64,000 bases of DNA from Myxococcales bacterium (GTDB taxonomy: Bacteria > Myxococcota_A > Polyangia > Polyangiales > GCA-016699535), in the NCBI GenBank assembly GCA_016699535.1, contig CP064980.1, positions 248,001-312,000 on the forward strand, read 5' to 3'. The position numbers and the translations under genes are program-made. This document shows, piece by piece, positions 16,338 through 24,940 of the stretch. Within the stretch, counting starts at the first letter, position 1, and every line of letters begins with the position of its first letter. The notes below the pieces were generated by a model. It did not search any database, had not been told where the DNA came from, and saw only the letters and a list, made by a program, of their open reading frames with translations.

Positions 16338-16961
16338 CTAGTCGATTAGATGACCCATGCGTTTACGCTTTGTTTCCAAATAACCGCGGTTGTGATCGTT
16401 TGGCTCAACGCTCATCGGCACGCGCTTTGAAATACGAACTCCATCTTTCCGCAAGGCCGTGACTTTGTCTGGATTGTTTGTCAACAGCGCAATGGACTTC
16501 ACGCCTAAATCCGCAAGCATCGCACTGGCAACCTCGTAGCTTCGCATGTCGTCATCGAAACCAAGCATACGATTTGCATCCACCGTGTCGTGGCCCTGCT
16601 CTTGCAAAGCGTAAGCCCGAATCTTGTTGCAAAGGCCAATACCGCGGCCTTCTTGCCTAAGATAAAGGACTGCACCCTTCTTTGACTTGGCTATGAGAGA
16701 AAGCGCCATATCAAGCTGTTCACGGCAGTCGCATTTCAAGGAATGAAGCACTTCGCCTGTAAGGCATTCACTGTGCACTCGTAGCAGTACATCGTCTTGT
16801 TTATCAATGTCGCCAGAAACGATGGCACAGTGCTCCTTTAAACTGTCCCGTTCTTGATAGACAACCACGCGCAGCATTCCGTATTCGGTTGGCATCTCGG
16901 CCGAAGCATATCGTTGAACAAGAGCTTCTTCCGCGGACTGTTTTCGTTGTGCAATGGTCAT
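16338..16961 (-). CDS. ribA: GTP cyclohydrolase II
   Basis: RibA opens GTP to 2,5-diamino-6-ribosylamino-pyrimidinone phosphate, the entry to riboflavin synthesis. The 207-residue protein has the zinc motif ECLTGEVLHSLKCDCREQL (Cys-x10-Cys-x-Cys), the catalytic loop YLRQEGRGIGL and LLTNNPDK. It is a stand-alone RibA without a fused RibB domain. No other riboflavin gene is nearby and no FMN riboswitch was recognised upstream. About 275 bases separate it from the divergent FAD-oxidase gene. Confidence 0.95.
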   Translation of the reverse strand: MTIAQRKQSAEEALVQRYASAEMPTEYGMLRVVVYQERDSLKEHCAIVSGDIDKQDDVLLRVHSECLTGEVLHSLKCDCREQLDMALSLIAKSKKGAVLYLRQEGRGIGLCNKIRAYALQEQGHDTVDANRMLGFDDDMRSYEVASAMLADLGVKSIALLTNNPDKVTALRKDGVRISKRVPMSVEPNDHNRGYLETKRKRMGHLID

Positions 16962-17238
16962 GGCATGCTCTGGGCGGGTAATGTAAGCACGAAACAGCTT
17001 TCGTCAAGGCATGTAATTCGACCCGCTTAGGCCCCGACCAACGTCATCGAGCACTCGATGATTTGCCGCGGGTGATACACGGAAGCTTACTAGGACAAAA
17101 AGGCTAAGAATATCCGCCAATCAATGTTTTTAAGAGTGAATGTTGGGTGATTTTTATCAAAAACGCTCCACTAAATTTTGACGAGAAGAGGGCTAAGGAC
17201 AATTACGAAATTCCTAACTTCGTGCTAACTCTATCGAT

Positions 17239-18774
17239 GTGCTAGCTGCTGGAGCCTCAATCGACAGTCTGGAACGGGACATTTTGGCACTTTCGGACAC
17301 CTTGGTGGTCTCAAAAAGTGAGATGGATCGTAGCACCTATTCGGCCGATCTCTGGCCGAGAAATTTCTTAAAACATGAAGCATTAGAAAAGCCGTGCCTC
17401 ATTGTTTGGCCTCAAACTCTCGATGACTTAAGTCATTTGCTCCGCTTCGCTGCGCGATATTCCATACCCGTTGTTCCCTATGGTGGCGGCAGTGGTGTAT
17501 GTGGCGGCATTCGTCCAACAAAAGAAAGCATCGTGCTTGACCTCAAACGGATGCGCGCTGTGAAAACAATCAATAAGAGCGCCCTTCAGGTCGAGGTGGA
17601 AGCTGGATGCTACGGACAAGAACTTGAAAATCAGCTTAGTGCAAAGGGTTTTACCTTAGGTCATTTTCCGTCGTCAATCAGTTGCTCAACAGTAGGCGGT
17701 TGGCTTGCCACGCGTTCTGCAGGGCAATGCTCCGGACGATACGGTAAAATCGAAGATATGGTTTTGGGCTTTCAAGCCATCGATGGCATCGGACGGAACA
17801 TCAACGTACAGCACAACACAAGTAGCGCAACTCTTGGACCATTGCTCATCGGCAACGAGGGAACTCTTTGTGTGTTCGGCGAAGCTTCGTTACGCATTAA
17901 TCCTGCGCCAGAACACCGACGTTTTGCAGCTTTTGACTTTGAGACCATTGAAGATGGCACTGAAACCATTCGAAGAGCTTTTCAGGCCGGACTTCGCCCT
18001 GCGGTCTGTCGTCTCTATGATCCTCTCGACAGTGCGTTTGCCAAGCGCCACTTGGAGCATCCAGAAGAAGCTGAAGCAAAAGTATTCCAGGAAACTCGCT
18101 CCGGAATTCTCAGCCCCCGCCATCAACTGCTCTATGGGCATTTGCTACGCTACCCTAAACTTCTAGGGATGAGCAGGAGTATAATTGAGAGCTTGGCCCT
18201 CTTCCGACCCCTGCTGATTCTTGTTTGGGAAGACAACGAAGCGATGGCGGAAAGCGAATTTCGACATTTTCTTGGGCTCGCTCATGAGCATGGGGGAGAT
18301 TTTCTCGGTGAGCGCCCAGCAAAACATTGGTTTGACCATCGCCACGCTGTTAGTTTTAGACAGTCACCTGTCATGAGCGCGGGTGCCTTCGTTGATACAA
18401 TGGAAATTGCGGTAGGTTGGAGTCAGCTAACGGAATCTTACTATGCAGTACGTCGAGCTCTCAGTAAACACGCATTTGTGATGGCTCATTTTAGTCATGC
18501 TTATCCTTCCGGAGCGTCGATCTATTTTACTTTTGCGAGGCACCCAGGAAGAAACAAGGATGCTTTATCCATCTATGACAATGCCTGGAAAAGCGCTTTA
18601 GACGAAGTGCTTAGACAAGGCGGCAGCGTTTCTCATCATCATGGCATCGGCCGTGCGAAATTAGAAGCACTGGGAAAAGATTCAGCAAACAACTTCAGGA
18701 CCTTACGCCAGCTTAAGCGAGTGTTCGACCCACAAGGCATTCTTAATCCTGGAGCGCTTGTCCCGAAAGATTGA
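17239..18774 (+). CDS. FAD-binding oxidase, alkylglycerone-phosphate synthase-like
   Basis: A VAO-family flavoprotein of 511 residues. The PCMH FAD-binding half contains VPYGGGSGVCGG and FPSSISCSTVGGWLATRSAG with GRYGKIEDMVLG; the C-terminal half contains RPAVCRLYD and GGSVSHHHGIGRAK. The triple-His HHHG and the STxGGW.xTRSAG block are closer to alkylglycerone-phosphate synthase (AGPS, ether-lipid formation) than to glycolate oxidase GlcD, which normally has HEHG. A GTG start is used because an in-frame stop lies just upstream. A second FAD-binding protein gene begins 3 bases after its stop. With LuxE/LuxC-family enzymes in the same region, a role in ether-lipid synthesis is plausible (inference). 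Confidence 0.75.
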   Translation: MLAAGASIDSLERDILALSDTLVVSKSEMDRSTYSADLWPRNFLKHEALEKPCLIVWPQTLDDLSHLLRFAARYSIPVVPYGGGSGVCGGIRPTKESIVLDLKRMRAVKTINKSALQVEVEAGCYGQELENQLSAKGFTLGHFPSSISCSTVGGWLATRSAGQCSGRYGKIEDMVLGFQAIDGIGRNINVQHNTSSATLGPLLIGNEGTLCVFGEASLRINPAPEHRRFAAFDFETIEDGTETIRRAFQAGLRPAVCRLYDPLDSAFAKRHLEHPEEAEAKVFQETRSGILSPRHQLLYGHLLRYPKLLGMSRSIIESLALFRPLLILVWEDNEAMAESEFRHFLGLAHEHGGDFLGERPAKHWFDHRHAVSFRQSPVMSAGAFVDTMEIAVGWSQLTESYYAVRRALSKHAFVMAHFSHAYPSGASIYFTFARHPGRNKDALSIYDNAWKSALDEVLRQGGSVSHHHGIGRAKLEALGKDSANNFRTLRQLKRVFDPQGILNPGALVPKD

Positions 18775-18777
18775 GCT

Positions 18778-19671
18778 ATGTCGCAGCAAACTTTCTATCA
18801 AAGCATTGAAACCGAAGGCATCACAAAAACCCGGTCACTCTCCGAAGGCACAACCTTGCTTCCAAATAGCACAGAACAAGTTTGTCGCATCTTGGAGCTC
18901 GCTGACGCTTATAATCTTCGCGCATGTGCTCCAGGAAGTCGACGCGATCCGCGAAGTTGTTTCGTGCTGTCGCTTGCTCAAATGAACACGCACATCGCTA
19001 TCAACGAACTCGATCATATTGTAACGGTTCACGGTGGGATGTCACTACGGAACTTAGATAGGCATCTTAAGACCGCGGGGTTTATGAGACGTGCTGCTCC
19101 GATGCAACTGAATCTGAGTGTGAGCGAATGGATTGCAACAGGCCTTATCGGTGCGGAGACAAGCGAGGTCGAGCCTCTTTCGGCCTGTCTTTTGGGACTT
19201 GTTGCTGTGCGAAGCGACGGCAGTAAAATGCGTTGTCGGCCGGCCCCACGTAAAGCCATGGGTCCAGAACTTTGGCCATTATTTGTTGGAACACGCAGCA
19301 AGTACGCCGTCGTCACGGAAGCTACCTTTGCAATTCGCTTTTACCAAAACTTAATACGCAAGGATTTCGTGTTTGAGACACGTAGCGATGCCGGTCAGGC
19401 AAAAGCATGGCTTAGAGCCTCGGGTCTACGGGGCAGCTATTTTCTCGTTGACGCTTCTGGCCCCGGATCAAAGCTTGTCGTTTATCTTGATGAAGATGGA
19501 CCATTTTGCCATGCGAACAAGGCAATTTTAAGCGAAGTTATCAAACAGTTTAATGGAAAGGCCTCGGCTATTGGCTCTTCGGTTATTGCTCCAGCTCGGC
19601 AAAATACCGTTGATGCGCCTTACTTATCCGAGATTCTTAAACATGCCGATCCCAAGGGTATCCTCGGATAG
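18778..19671 (+). CDS. FAD-binding PCMH-domain protein, GlcE-like partner
   Basis: The 297-residue protein resembles the FAD-binding half of VAO-family oxidases (segments LLPNSTEQVCRILELADAY, GGMSLRNLDRHLKTAG and TGLIGAETSEV). The usual Gly-rich FAD loop is replaced by CAPGSRRDPRSC, so flavin binding may be altered. It lacks the catalytic C-terminal domain, as GlcE does next to GlcD. The gene follows the AGPS-like oxidase by 3 bases and is surely in the same operon, probably as a subunit. Confidence 0.65.
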   Translation: MSQQTFYQSIETEGITKTRSLSEGTTLLPNSTEQVCRILELADAYNLRACAPGSRRDPRSCFVLSLAQMNTHIAINELDHIVTVHGGMSLRNLDRHLKTAGFMRRAAPMQLNLSVSEWIATGLIGAETSEVEPLSACLLGLVAVRSDGSKMRCRPAPRKAMGPELWPLFVGTRSKYAVVTEATFAIRFYQNLIRKDFVFETRSDAGQAKAWLRASGLRGSYFLVDASGPGSKLVVYLDEDGPFCHANKAILSEVIKQFNGKASAIGSSVIAPARQNTVDAPYLSEILKHADPKGILG

Positions 19672-19747
19672 TGATTCAAGACATTCCCTAATCAGCGTTT
19701 TGTTGAGCTTTGAGGAGCTCTGCTTGATGGTAAGTTTTCAGAGCGGT

Positions 19748-20759
19748 CTAATTTTCTTCGATATGTCCTTCAACAATCAAATCGAGTTTGTGCAATGTGA
19801 GACCCAAACGGTGGTCGGTCACTCGGTTTTGCGGGTAGTTGTACGTACGAATTTTTTCTGAACGTTCACCGGATCCCACCATGTCGCGACGTTCTGCAGA
19901 AATCGCATCTGCTTGCGCCTGCTGTTCAATCTTGAGCAAACGGGAACGCAACACTTTCATGGCCTTAGCTTTGTTCTTGATCTGAGAACGCTCATCCTGG
20001 CATTTAACGATGATTCCCGTTGGTTTGTGCAAAAGCTGCACAGCGGAATTGGTTGTGTTGACGCCCTGTCCGCCCGGTCCACCCGAAGCCGCAATGCTCA
20101 TCTCAAGATCGGCATCGTTCACTTGCACGTCGACTTCTTCGGCTTCGGGCAAAACAGCAACTGTCGCTGTTGAAGTATGGACACGTCCTTGGGTCTCAGT
20201 GGCCGGAACCCGTTGCACACGATGAACGCCGCCCTCGTAGCGCAAGTTGGAATAAACACTGTCGCCGCTAATAAGGGCAATAACTTCTTTCAAACCACCC
20301 GCAGCCGCCGGACTGATGGACATCACTTCCACTTTCCATTTTTTTGACTCCGCGTATCGACCGTACATACGAAATAGGTCCGCTGCAAATAGAGCTGCCT
20401 CTTCGCCTCCCGTGCCGCTACGTATCTCCAGGATGGTGTTTCTGGCATCATTGGGGTCGGATGGAATAAGCAGAAACTGAATCTGTTTTTCTAGTTCTTC
20501 TAGCTTGCCTTCAAGTTCGGGAATTTCTTCCTGAACCATTTCCCTATTCGGGATCATTCAAAGCTTCGCGATCTTCGTTAAGCTGCGCCTGAACTTTTTT
20601 GTATTCCGAATACGAGCTAACCACTTCGCTGAGTTCAGCACGCTCCTTATTCAGGTCCATGAAACGCTTCGAATCAGAAAGCACATCTGGATCACAAAGG
20701 AGCTGCTCAAGCCGGGCGTGCCGAACACACAGGTCCTCAAGTTTATCTAAAGGAAGCAT
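19748..20759 (-). CDS. prfA: Peptide chain release factor 1 (one frame break)
   Basis: RF1 terminates translation at UAA and UAG. A 71-residue frame (MLPLDKLEDLCVRHARLEQLL...) is followed by a 269-residue frame that continues it; the break is near 20545, where NDPE meets REMVQEEIPEL. Together they make about 337 residues. Identity as RF1, not RF2, is shown by RVPATETQGRVHTS (PxT stop-recognition motif) and by GGPGGQGVNTTNSA (GGQ catalytic motif). The RF2-type programmed frameshift does not apply: RF1 lacks it and the break is not at an in-frame UGA. It lies near rpmE, a common order in bacteria. The break is most simply a sequence error. Confidence 0.9.
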
Positions 20760-20981
20760 TCGTCAGCCTTGGGCAACGCTACAAAATTTTCATCCTTAGG
20801 GTCCTGTTCACAAAAACAAAGCATATCTAGCATGAAGATTTCCGGGACGGTCTAGGAGCGAGAGCCCCCACAGCAACAACGACGATTACACATCGGCATA
20901 GGAGGAGGAGTTCCGAGCAGATAAGCCGCGTCTCGGTGGGCGTGGAAATCTACTTTTTTGCTCGACAAGTTGTTATTAACC

Positions 20982-21192
20982 CTAGGCTTGTTTCTTTACG
21001 CCGTATCTGCGCTTGAAACGTTCCACACGGCCGGCGGTATCAACCATCTTTTGCTTTCCAGTAAAAAAAGGGATGACAAGCTGCGCAAATGTCAACGCTG
21101 AACGAACCACGAGTGGAACGTGTTTGGTAGCTTTCACCGCAGGCACAGGTAACCGTAGCTTCGTTATATTCTGGGTGTATTCCAGTTTTCAT
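20982..21192 (-). CDS. rpmE: 50S ribosomal protein L31, zinc-binding form (frame break in an A7 run)
   Basis: Reading the minus strand from the ATG at 21192 gives MKTGIHPEYNEATVTCACG and SVDICAACHPFF, with the four zinc ligands of the C+ form of L31 (Cys16, Cys18, Cys36, Cys39). The frame then breaks in a run of seven T on this strand (A7 at 21063-21069). With six, it continues TGKQKMVDTAGRVERFKRRY to a TAG at 20982, giving 69 residues, normal for L31. Because of the break it is easily missed by gene callers. It sits upstream of prfA on the same strand. Confidence 0.85.
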
Positions 21193-21341
21193 GACCTAAC
21201 TCCAAAGAAGTGCATTTACCTTACTCCCGAGGCCTTGGCAAGTAGAACATCGTATTGCTGCTCAACGGAAAAGGCACAGGGCTCAGATGAGTATATAGCT
21301 TGGCAAGCAGGGTGAGTCGTGTAAGATCGTCTGCAATTGAT

Positions 21342-21620
21342 ATGGCTCAAAAACGGTTACAATTAGTGGTTCGCGGACGTGTTCAAGGGGTTTTCTTTCG
21401 TGCAAGCGCACGCCGTGAAGCAAAACAGCTTGGACTGACAGGATGGGTTAAAAACCGCCCAGACGGCAGCCTAGAGGCCCTAGTGGAGGGCGAAGAAGGT
21501 TGCGTCAAGGAATTCCTAGCCTGGGCACAAGAGGGGCCCACAACCTCCAGAGTCGATGCTATCGAAACAAAATGGCGCGGTTTCACCGGAGAGTTTCCCG
21601 ATTTTCGAATCGTCCCTTAA
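21342..21620 (+). CDS. acyP: Acylphosphatase
   Basis: The 92-residue enzyme hydrolyses acyl phosphates. It has both acylphosphatase signatures: VVRGRVQGVFFRASARREA, with the phosphate-binding Arg, and GWVKNRPDGSLEALVEG, with the catalytic Asn. I chose the ATG at 21342 (MAQKRLQLVVRG) because family members begin there; an upstream in-frame start at 21300 only adds an unconserved tail. It is a single gene inserted between two minus-strand translation loci. Confidence 0.9.
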   Translation: MAQKRLQLVVRGRVQGVFFRASARREAKQLGLTGWVKNRPDGSLEALVEGEEGCVKEFLAWAQEGPTTSRVDAIETKWRGFTGEFPDFRIVP

Positions 21621-21667
21621 GGGCGGCAGCGAATTCAAAGAACCCGCAAAACGAAAGCAACGGTCAA

Positions 21668-22339
21668 CTACTTCTTGGTTGAGTCCGCTTTTGCTTTCTT
21701 TGATTCCTTTTTAGGGGCAGCTTCTTTCGCAGCGCTTTTCTCGCTTGCTTTGGCCGTGGTTGCTTTCGCTTTTTTGGGCGCAGCTTCTTTTGCCTCTGCT
21801 GCTACTTCAGTCGATTTGCCTACAGCGCTCTTTTTTGGCTTGGGTGCTGCAGCAGCCTTCCCGCCCGACACAAACTCAATGTAAGACATCGGTGCGTTAT
21901 CGCCACGACGAAGTTTGCCTTTGATGATGCGGGTGTAACCACCGCCTTTTCCCGCCTTCACGCGATCCAAATACCGTGGCGCGATGTCGTGGAAAAGCTT
22001 GTAGACAAGATCCACATCTTCAATATCACCGTCAGATTTGGTCTTTGCCATAGCTTTTGGCAAAAAGCGTGCAACTTGACGCTGAGCATTCAAGCGAGAA
22101 GCCATGACACCCTCGCGCTCCTCTGGAGTCTTGAGCTTGCCAACATCCACAATAAGATTGTCGCCTAAACGCAATGCTTGAGAGACCAAGCGCTCAGCGA
22201 TACGCCGAAGCTCTTTCGCCTTGGCATCCGTAGTCTCAATGCGTTCATGCAACACCAAGTTACCCACCAAGTTACGAAACATGGCACGACGATGGCTGGT
22301 ATTTCTTCCGAATTTTCTTCCCGCTTTTTGGTGACGCAT
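21668..22339 (-). CDS. rplQ: 50S ribosomal protein L17 with long Lys/Ala-rich tail
   Basis: The N-terminal 150 residues are L17 (MRHQKAGRKFGRNTSHRRAM, then NLVLHERIETTDAKAKELRR). The protein is 223 residues against about 120-140 usually. It has a central insertion and a C-terminal extension of about 65 residues made almost only of Lys, Ala, Glu, Ser and Thr (for example EAAPKKAKATTAKASEKS). Such tails on ribosomal proteins are known in Myxococcota and Actinobacteria and probably bind rRNA nonspecifically. It is the last gene of the rpsL-to-rplQ cluster. Confidence 0.95.
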   Translation of the reverse strand: MRHQKAGRKFGRNTSHRRAMFRNLVGNLVLHERIETTDAKAKELRRIAERLVSQALRLGDNLIVDVGKLKTPEEREGVMASRLNAQRQVARFLPKAMAKTKSDGDIEDVDLVYKLFHDIAPRYLDRVKAGKGGGYTRIIKGKLRRGDNAPMSYIEFVSGGKAAAAPKPKKSAVGKSTEVAAEAKEAAPKKAKATTAKASEKSAAKEAAPKKESKKAKADSTKK

Positions 22340-22351
22340 GGCGACCTTTAC

Positions 22352-23374
22352 CTAGTTTTTCTGAGCTTGCTGCTGTTTCCAGCGTTCCAACATTTCTGAC
22401 CAGTTATCAATACGCATACCTAAGGATAGGCCCATGCGTGAGAGAATCTCGCGAATCTCTTTCAAAGACTTACGACCAAAGTTTTTGGTCTTGAGCATGT
22501 CAGCTTCGGTACGTTGAACGAGTTCACCGATGAAGTTGATGTTTGCATTCTGCAGACAGTTTGCCGAACGCACCGAAAGCTCTAGTTCTTCAACACTACG
22601 GAAAAGATTCTCGTTGAGCGGCTCTTCTTCTTGCTTTTCAAAAAGCTCAGGCTCTTCTGTCTCTTCAAAGTTAATGAAGATAGTAAGCTGCTCTTTAAGT
22701 ATTTTGGCAGCATAGGCCACGGCATCTTGTGGAGTAACAGAGCCATCGGTCCACACTTCCAGCGTAAGCTTATCGTAGTCGGTGATCTGCCCAACACGCG
22801 CATTGGTTACCGTGTAGTTGACTTTGCGAATCGGTGAAAAGAGCGCGTCAATGGCAACCGTGCCAAGGGGATCCTCGGGATCTTTGTTTCGATCCGAAGG
22901 CACATAACCACGGCCTACGTTTACAATGAGCTCTGCTTTAAAACGACCGCCCTTGGCTACGTTGCAAATCACATGATCGGGATTGAGCACTTCAACCTGA
23001 TCGGTGACTTGAATGTCGCCGGCTTTAATCTCGCACGGTCCTTCTTTGTCAAGGTAGACAGTGTGTGTCTTAGCAGTATGGGCACGAACAACAACTTGCT
23101 TGAGTCGAAGCACAATATCCGTGACATCTTCGACGACGTCAGGCACCGAGGTAAACTCGTGCAAAGCACCATCGATCCTCACTTTGCTGATGGCTGCACC
23201 TTGCAATGAAGACAACAGCACCCGGCGCAACGAGTTTCCAAGGGTAATGCCAAAACCGCGCTCAAGCGGCTCACAGACAAACTTTCCATAGGTAGCGGTC
23301 ACTGACTCGCTGTCCACAGGAATGCTGCGTGGCTTAATAAGATCTCTCCAGTTTCGACTAACAATCGTGCTCAT
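22352..23374 (-). CDS. rpoA: DNA-directed RNA polymerase subunit alpha
   Basis: The 340-residue alpha subunit nucleates RNA polymerase assembly through its N-terminal domain (ERGFGITLGNSLRRVLLSS) and contacts UP elements and activators through its C-terminal domain (ELSVRSANCLQNANI, NFGRKSLKEIREILSRMGL). I use the ATG at 23374, preceded by AAGGAAAG at good spacing, instead of an upstream in-frame start that would overlap rpsD. It sits in the usual alpha-operon place between rpsD and rplQ. Confidence 0.97.
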   Translation of the reverse strand: MSTIVSRNWRDLIKPRSIPVDSESVTATYGKFVCEPLERGFGITLGNSLRRVLLSSLQGAAISKVRIDGALHEFTSVPDVVEDVTDIVLRLKQVVVRAHTAKTHTVYLDKEGPCEIKAGDIQVTDQVEVLNPDHVICNVAKGGRFKAELIVNVGRGYVPSDRNKDPEDPLGTVAIDALFSPIRKVNYTVTNARVGQITDYDKLTLEVWTDGSVTPQDAVAYAAKILKEQLTIFINFEETEEPELFEKQEEEPLNENLFRSVEELELSVRSANCLQNANINFIGELVQRTEADMLKTKNFGRKSLKEIREILSRMGLSLGMRIDNWSEMLERWKQQQAQKN

Positions 23375-23396
23375 GTGTTTCTTTCCTTGCTGGATA

Positions 23397-24021
23397 CTAT
23401 CGGGAGTAGAACTCAACGATCAGCTGTTCCTGAATCGGGAGGGTATTCACTTCTGCTTGGAAGGGTCTTGATAGTGCCTGAGAAATTGGCCTTATCGATT
23501 TCAAGCCACTCGGGCATACCATGGCGCTCCGCATTGTCTATCGCACTTTGAATGCGGACCATCTGCTTGCTCTTTTCTCGAATCGCAATGGTATCGCCAG
23601 GCTTAACGAGAAAAGATGGAATATTGACTGACTTACCGTTGACGGTCACATGCTTGTGCCGAACAAGGTGACGTGACTCCGCGCGAGTTGCCGCAAAACC
23701 AAGACGGAAACACACGTTGTCTAAACGTCGTTCAAGCAGGTTAAGTAGCTGTTCACCCGTAACGCCTTTAACACGGTCTGCCATCTGGAAATATTTGCGG
23801 AACTGCTTTTCGAGCACGCCATACATACGGCGCACCTTTTGCTTCTCACGAAGACGTAAGCCGTATTCTGTAACTTTAGAGCGCCGTTGACCGTGCTGAC
23901 CTGAAGGATAAGGACGGCGATCAAAGGAACATTTATCCGTGTAACAACGCTCTCCCTTTAGGAAGAGTTTCATGTTCTCACGACGACACTGCTTGCAAAC
24001 TGGACCAATATACCTAGCCAT
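23397..24021 (-). CDS. rpsD: 30S ribosomal protein S4 (frame break near C-terminus)
   Basis: S4 nucleates 30S assembly. It starts at the ATG at 24021 (MARYIGPVCKQCRRENMKLF). The zinc-type cysteines CKQC and CYTDKC and the S4 RNA-binding domain (LDNVCFRLGFAATRAESRHL) are clear. The open frame ends as SEYPPDSGTADR, whereas another frame gives PIQEQLIVEFYSR then TAG at 23397, the normal S4 ending. The break lies near 23440-23447 in the CCCTCCC context. With the correct ending the gap to rpoA is 22 bases, which includes its ribosome binding site. Confidence 0.93.
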
Positions 24022-24029
24022 TTCGACTC

Positions 24030-24422
24030 CTAAACCCTTCGTCGCTTCGGTGGACGGCACCCGTTGTGTGGAATGGGAGTAATATCCCGGATCAGTGTGA
24101 CTTTCATTCCAACGTTTTGAAAAGCACGGAGCGCTTGCTCTCGGCCAGAACCTGGACCTTTGATAAACACAGCAAGTGCTCGCATGCCATGATCTTGTGC
24201 TTTACGTGCAGCATCTTCAGCAGCAAGTTGAGCAGCAAAGGGCGTACTCTTTCGAGAGCCTTTAAAGTTTCTAGCGCCTGAACTTGACCACGACACAACG
24301 TTGCCGCGTGGATCGGTGACAGTGACCAAGGTGTTGTTAAAGGTACACTGAATGTGCGCTATCCCAGTGGGAACGTTCTTTTTAACTTTGCGCTTTGTTT
24401 TGCTTGCTGTTGGCTTTGCCAT
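24030..24422 (-). CDS. rpsK: 30S ribosomal protein S11
   Basis: S11 lies on the 30S platform near the mRNA exit. The 130-residue protein has the family blocks HIQCTFNNTLVTVTDPRGNV, FIKGPGSGREQALRAF and ITPIPHNGCRPPKRRRV at the extreme C-terminus. An Asn-Gly pair lies in the terminal region, where S11 is often isoaspartylated. It is 8 bases upstream of rpsD and 16 bases downstream of rpsM in the alpha operon. Confidence 0.97.
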   Translation of the reverse strand: MAKPTASKTKRKVKKNVPTGIAHIQCTFNNTLVTVTDPRGNVVSWSSSGARNFKGSRKSTPFAAQLAAEDAARKAQDHGMRALAVFIKGPGSGREQALRAFQNVGMKVTLIRDITPIPHNGCRPPKRRRV

Positions 24423-24438
24423 AATGCTTTCCTAACTT

Positions 24439-24801
24439 CTACTTTCTAAGGACGCCCTTACGCGGTCCTTTTCGAGTACGAGCGTTCGTGTGAGTTCGTT
24501 GTCCGCGAACAGGAAGTCCACGTCGGTGACGCAAACCACGATAGCAACCCAAGTCCATTAAACGTTTAATGTGCATGGATATTTCGCGTCGAAGATCACC
24601 TTCTACTTTAAATTTTCCATCGATGATCTCACGAATGCGCTTCATTTCGTTTTCATCAAGATCGTCGGCAATTTTATTTTCAGGAATGTTTGCTTCCTGA
24701 CAAATTTGTTTCGAAATGTTTGGGCCGATTCCGTAAATGTAACGCAATGCAATGGTAATATGCTTGCGACCTGGAATGTCTACGCCTGCTATACGAGCCA
24801 T
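24439..24801 (-). CDS. rpsM: 30S ribosomal protein S13
   Basis: S13 bridges the 30S head to the 50S subunit. The 120-residue sequence begins MARIAGVDIPGRKHITIALR, continues with IYGIGPNISKQI and the RGLRHRRGLPVRGQRTHTNA block, and ends in the basic tail KGPRKGVLRK. Length and motifs are standard. It follows rpmJ by 12 bases. Confidence 0.97.
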   Translation of the reverse strand: MARIAGVDIPGRKHITIALRYIYGIGPNISKQICQEANIPENKIADDLDENEMKRIREIIDGKFKVEGDLRREISMHIKRLMDLGCYRGLRHRRGLPVRGQRTHTNARTRKGPRKGVLRK

Positions 24802-24813
24802 GGTTCTTCTACC

Positions 24814-24927
24814 TTATCCTTGCCGTTGTTTGTGACGAGGGTTGGTGCATATAACACGCACGACGCCCTTGCGACGGATGATTTTACATTTTTCACAGAT
24901 TTTTTTGACGCTTGGCCTTACTTTCAT
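24814..24927 (-). CDS. rpmJ: 50S ribosomal protein L36, zinc-binding form
   Basis: A 37-residue gene below usual ORF cut-offs. The minus strand from 24927 reads MKVRPSVKKICEKCKIIRRK, then GVVRVICTNPRHKQRQG and TAA. The zinc ligands are Cys11, Cys14, Cys27 and His32, the C+ form. It sits between adk and rpsM, its normal place, although infA and map, which often accompany it, are not here. Confidence 0.96.
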   Translation of the reverse strand: MKVRPSVKKICEKCKIIRRKGVVRVICTNPRHKQRQG

Positions 24928-24940
24928 GGCTTCCCCTACA

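Noticed and set aside
20544..20759. A programmed RF2-type frameshift in the release-factor gene
   Set aside because: The protein has the RF1 motif PAT and not the RF2 motif SPF, and there is no in-frame UGA with the CUU-UGA-C context at codon 25.
22352..23416. rpoA start at 23416
   Set aside because: That start overlaps the true rpsD end and adds unconserved residues; the ATG at 23374 has a good ribosome binding site and begins the conserved protein.
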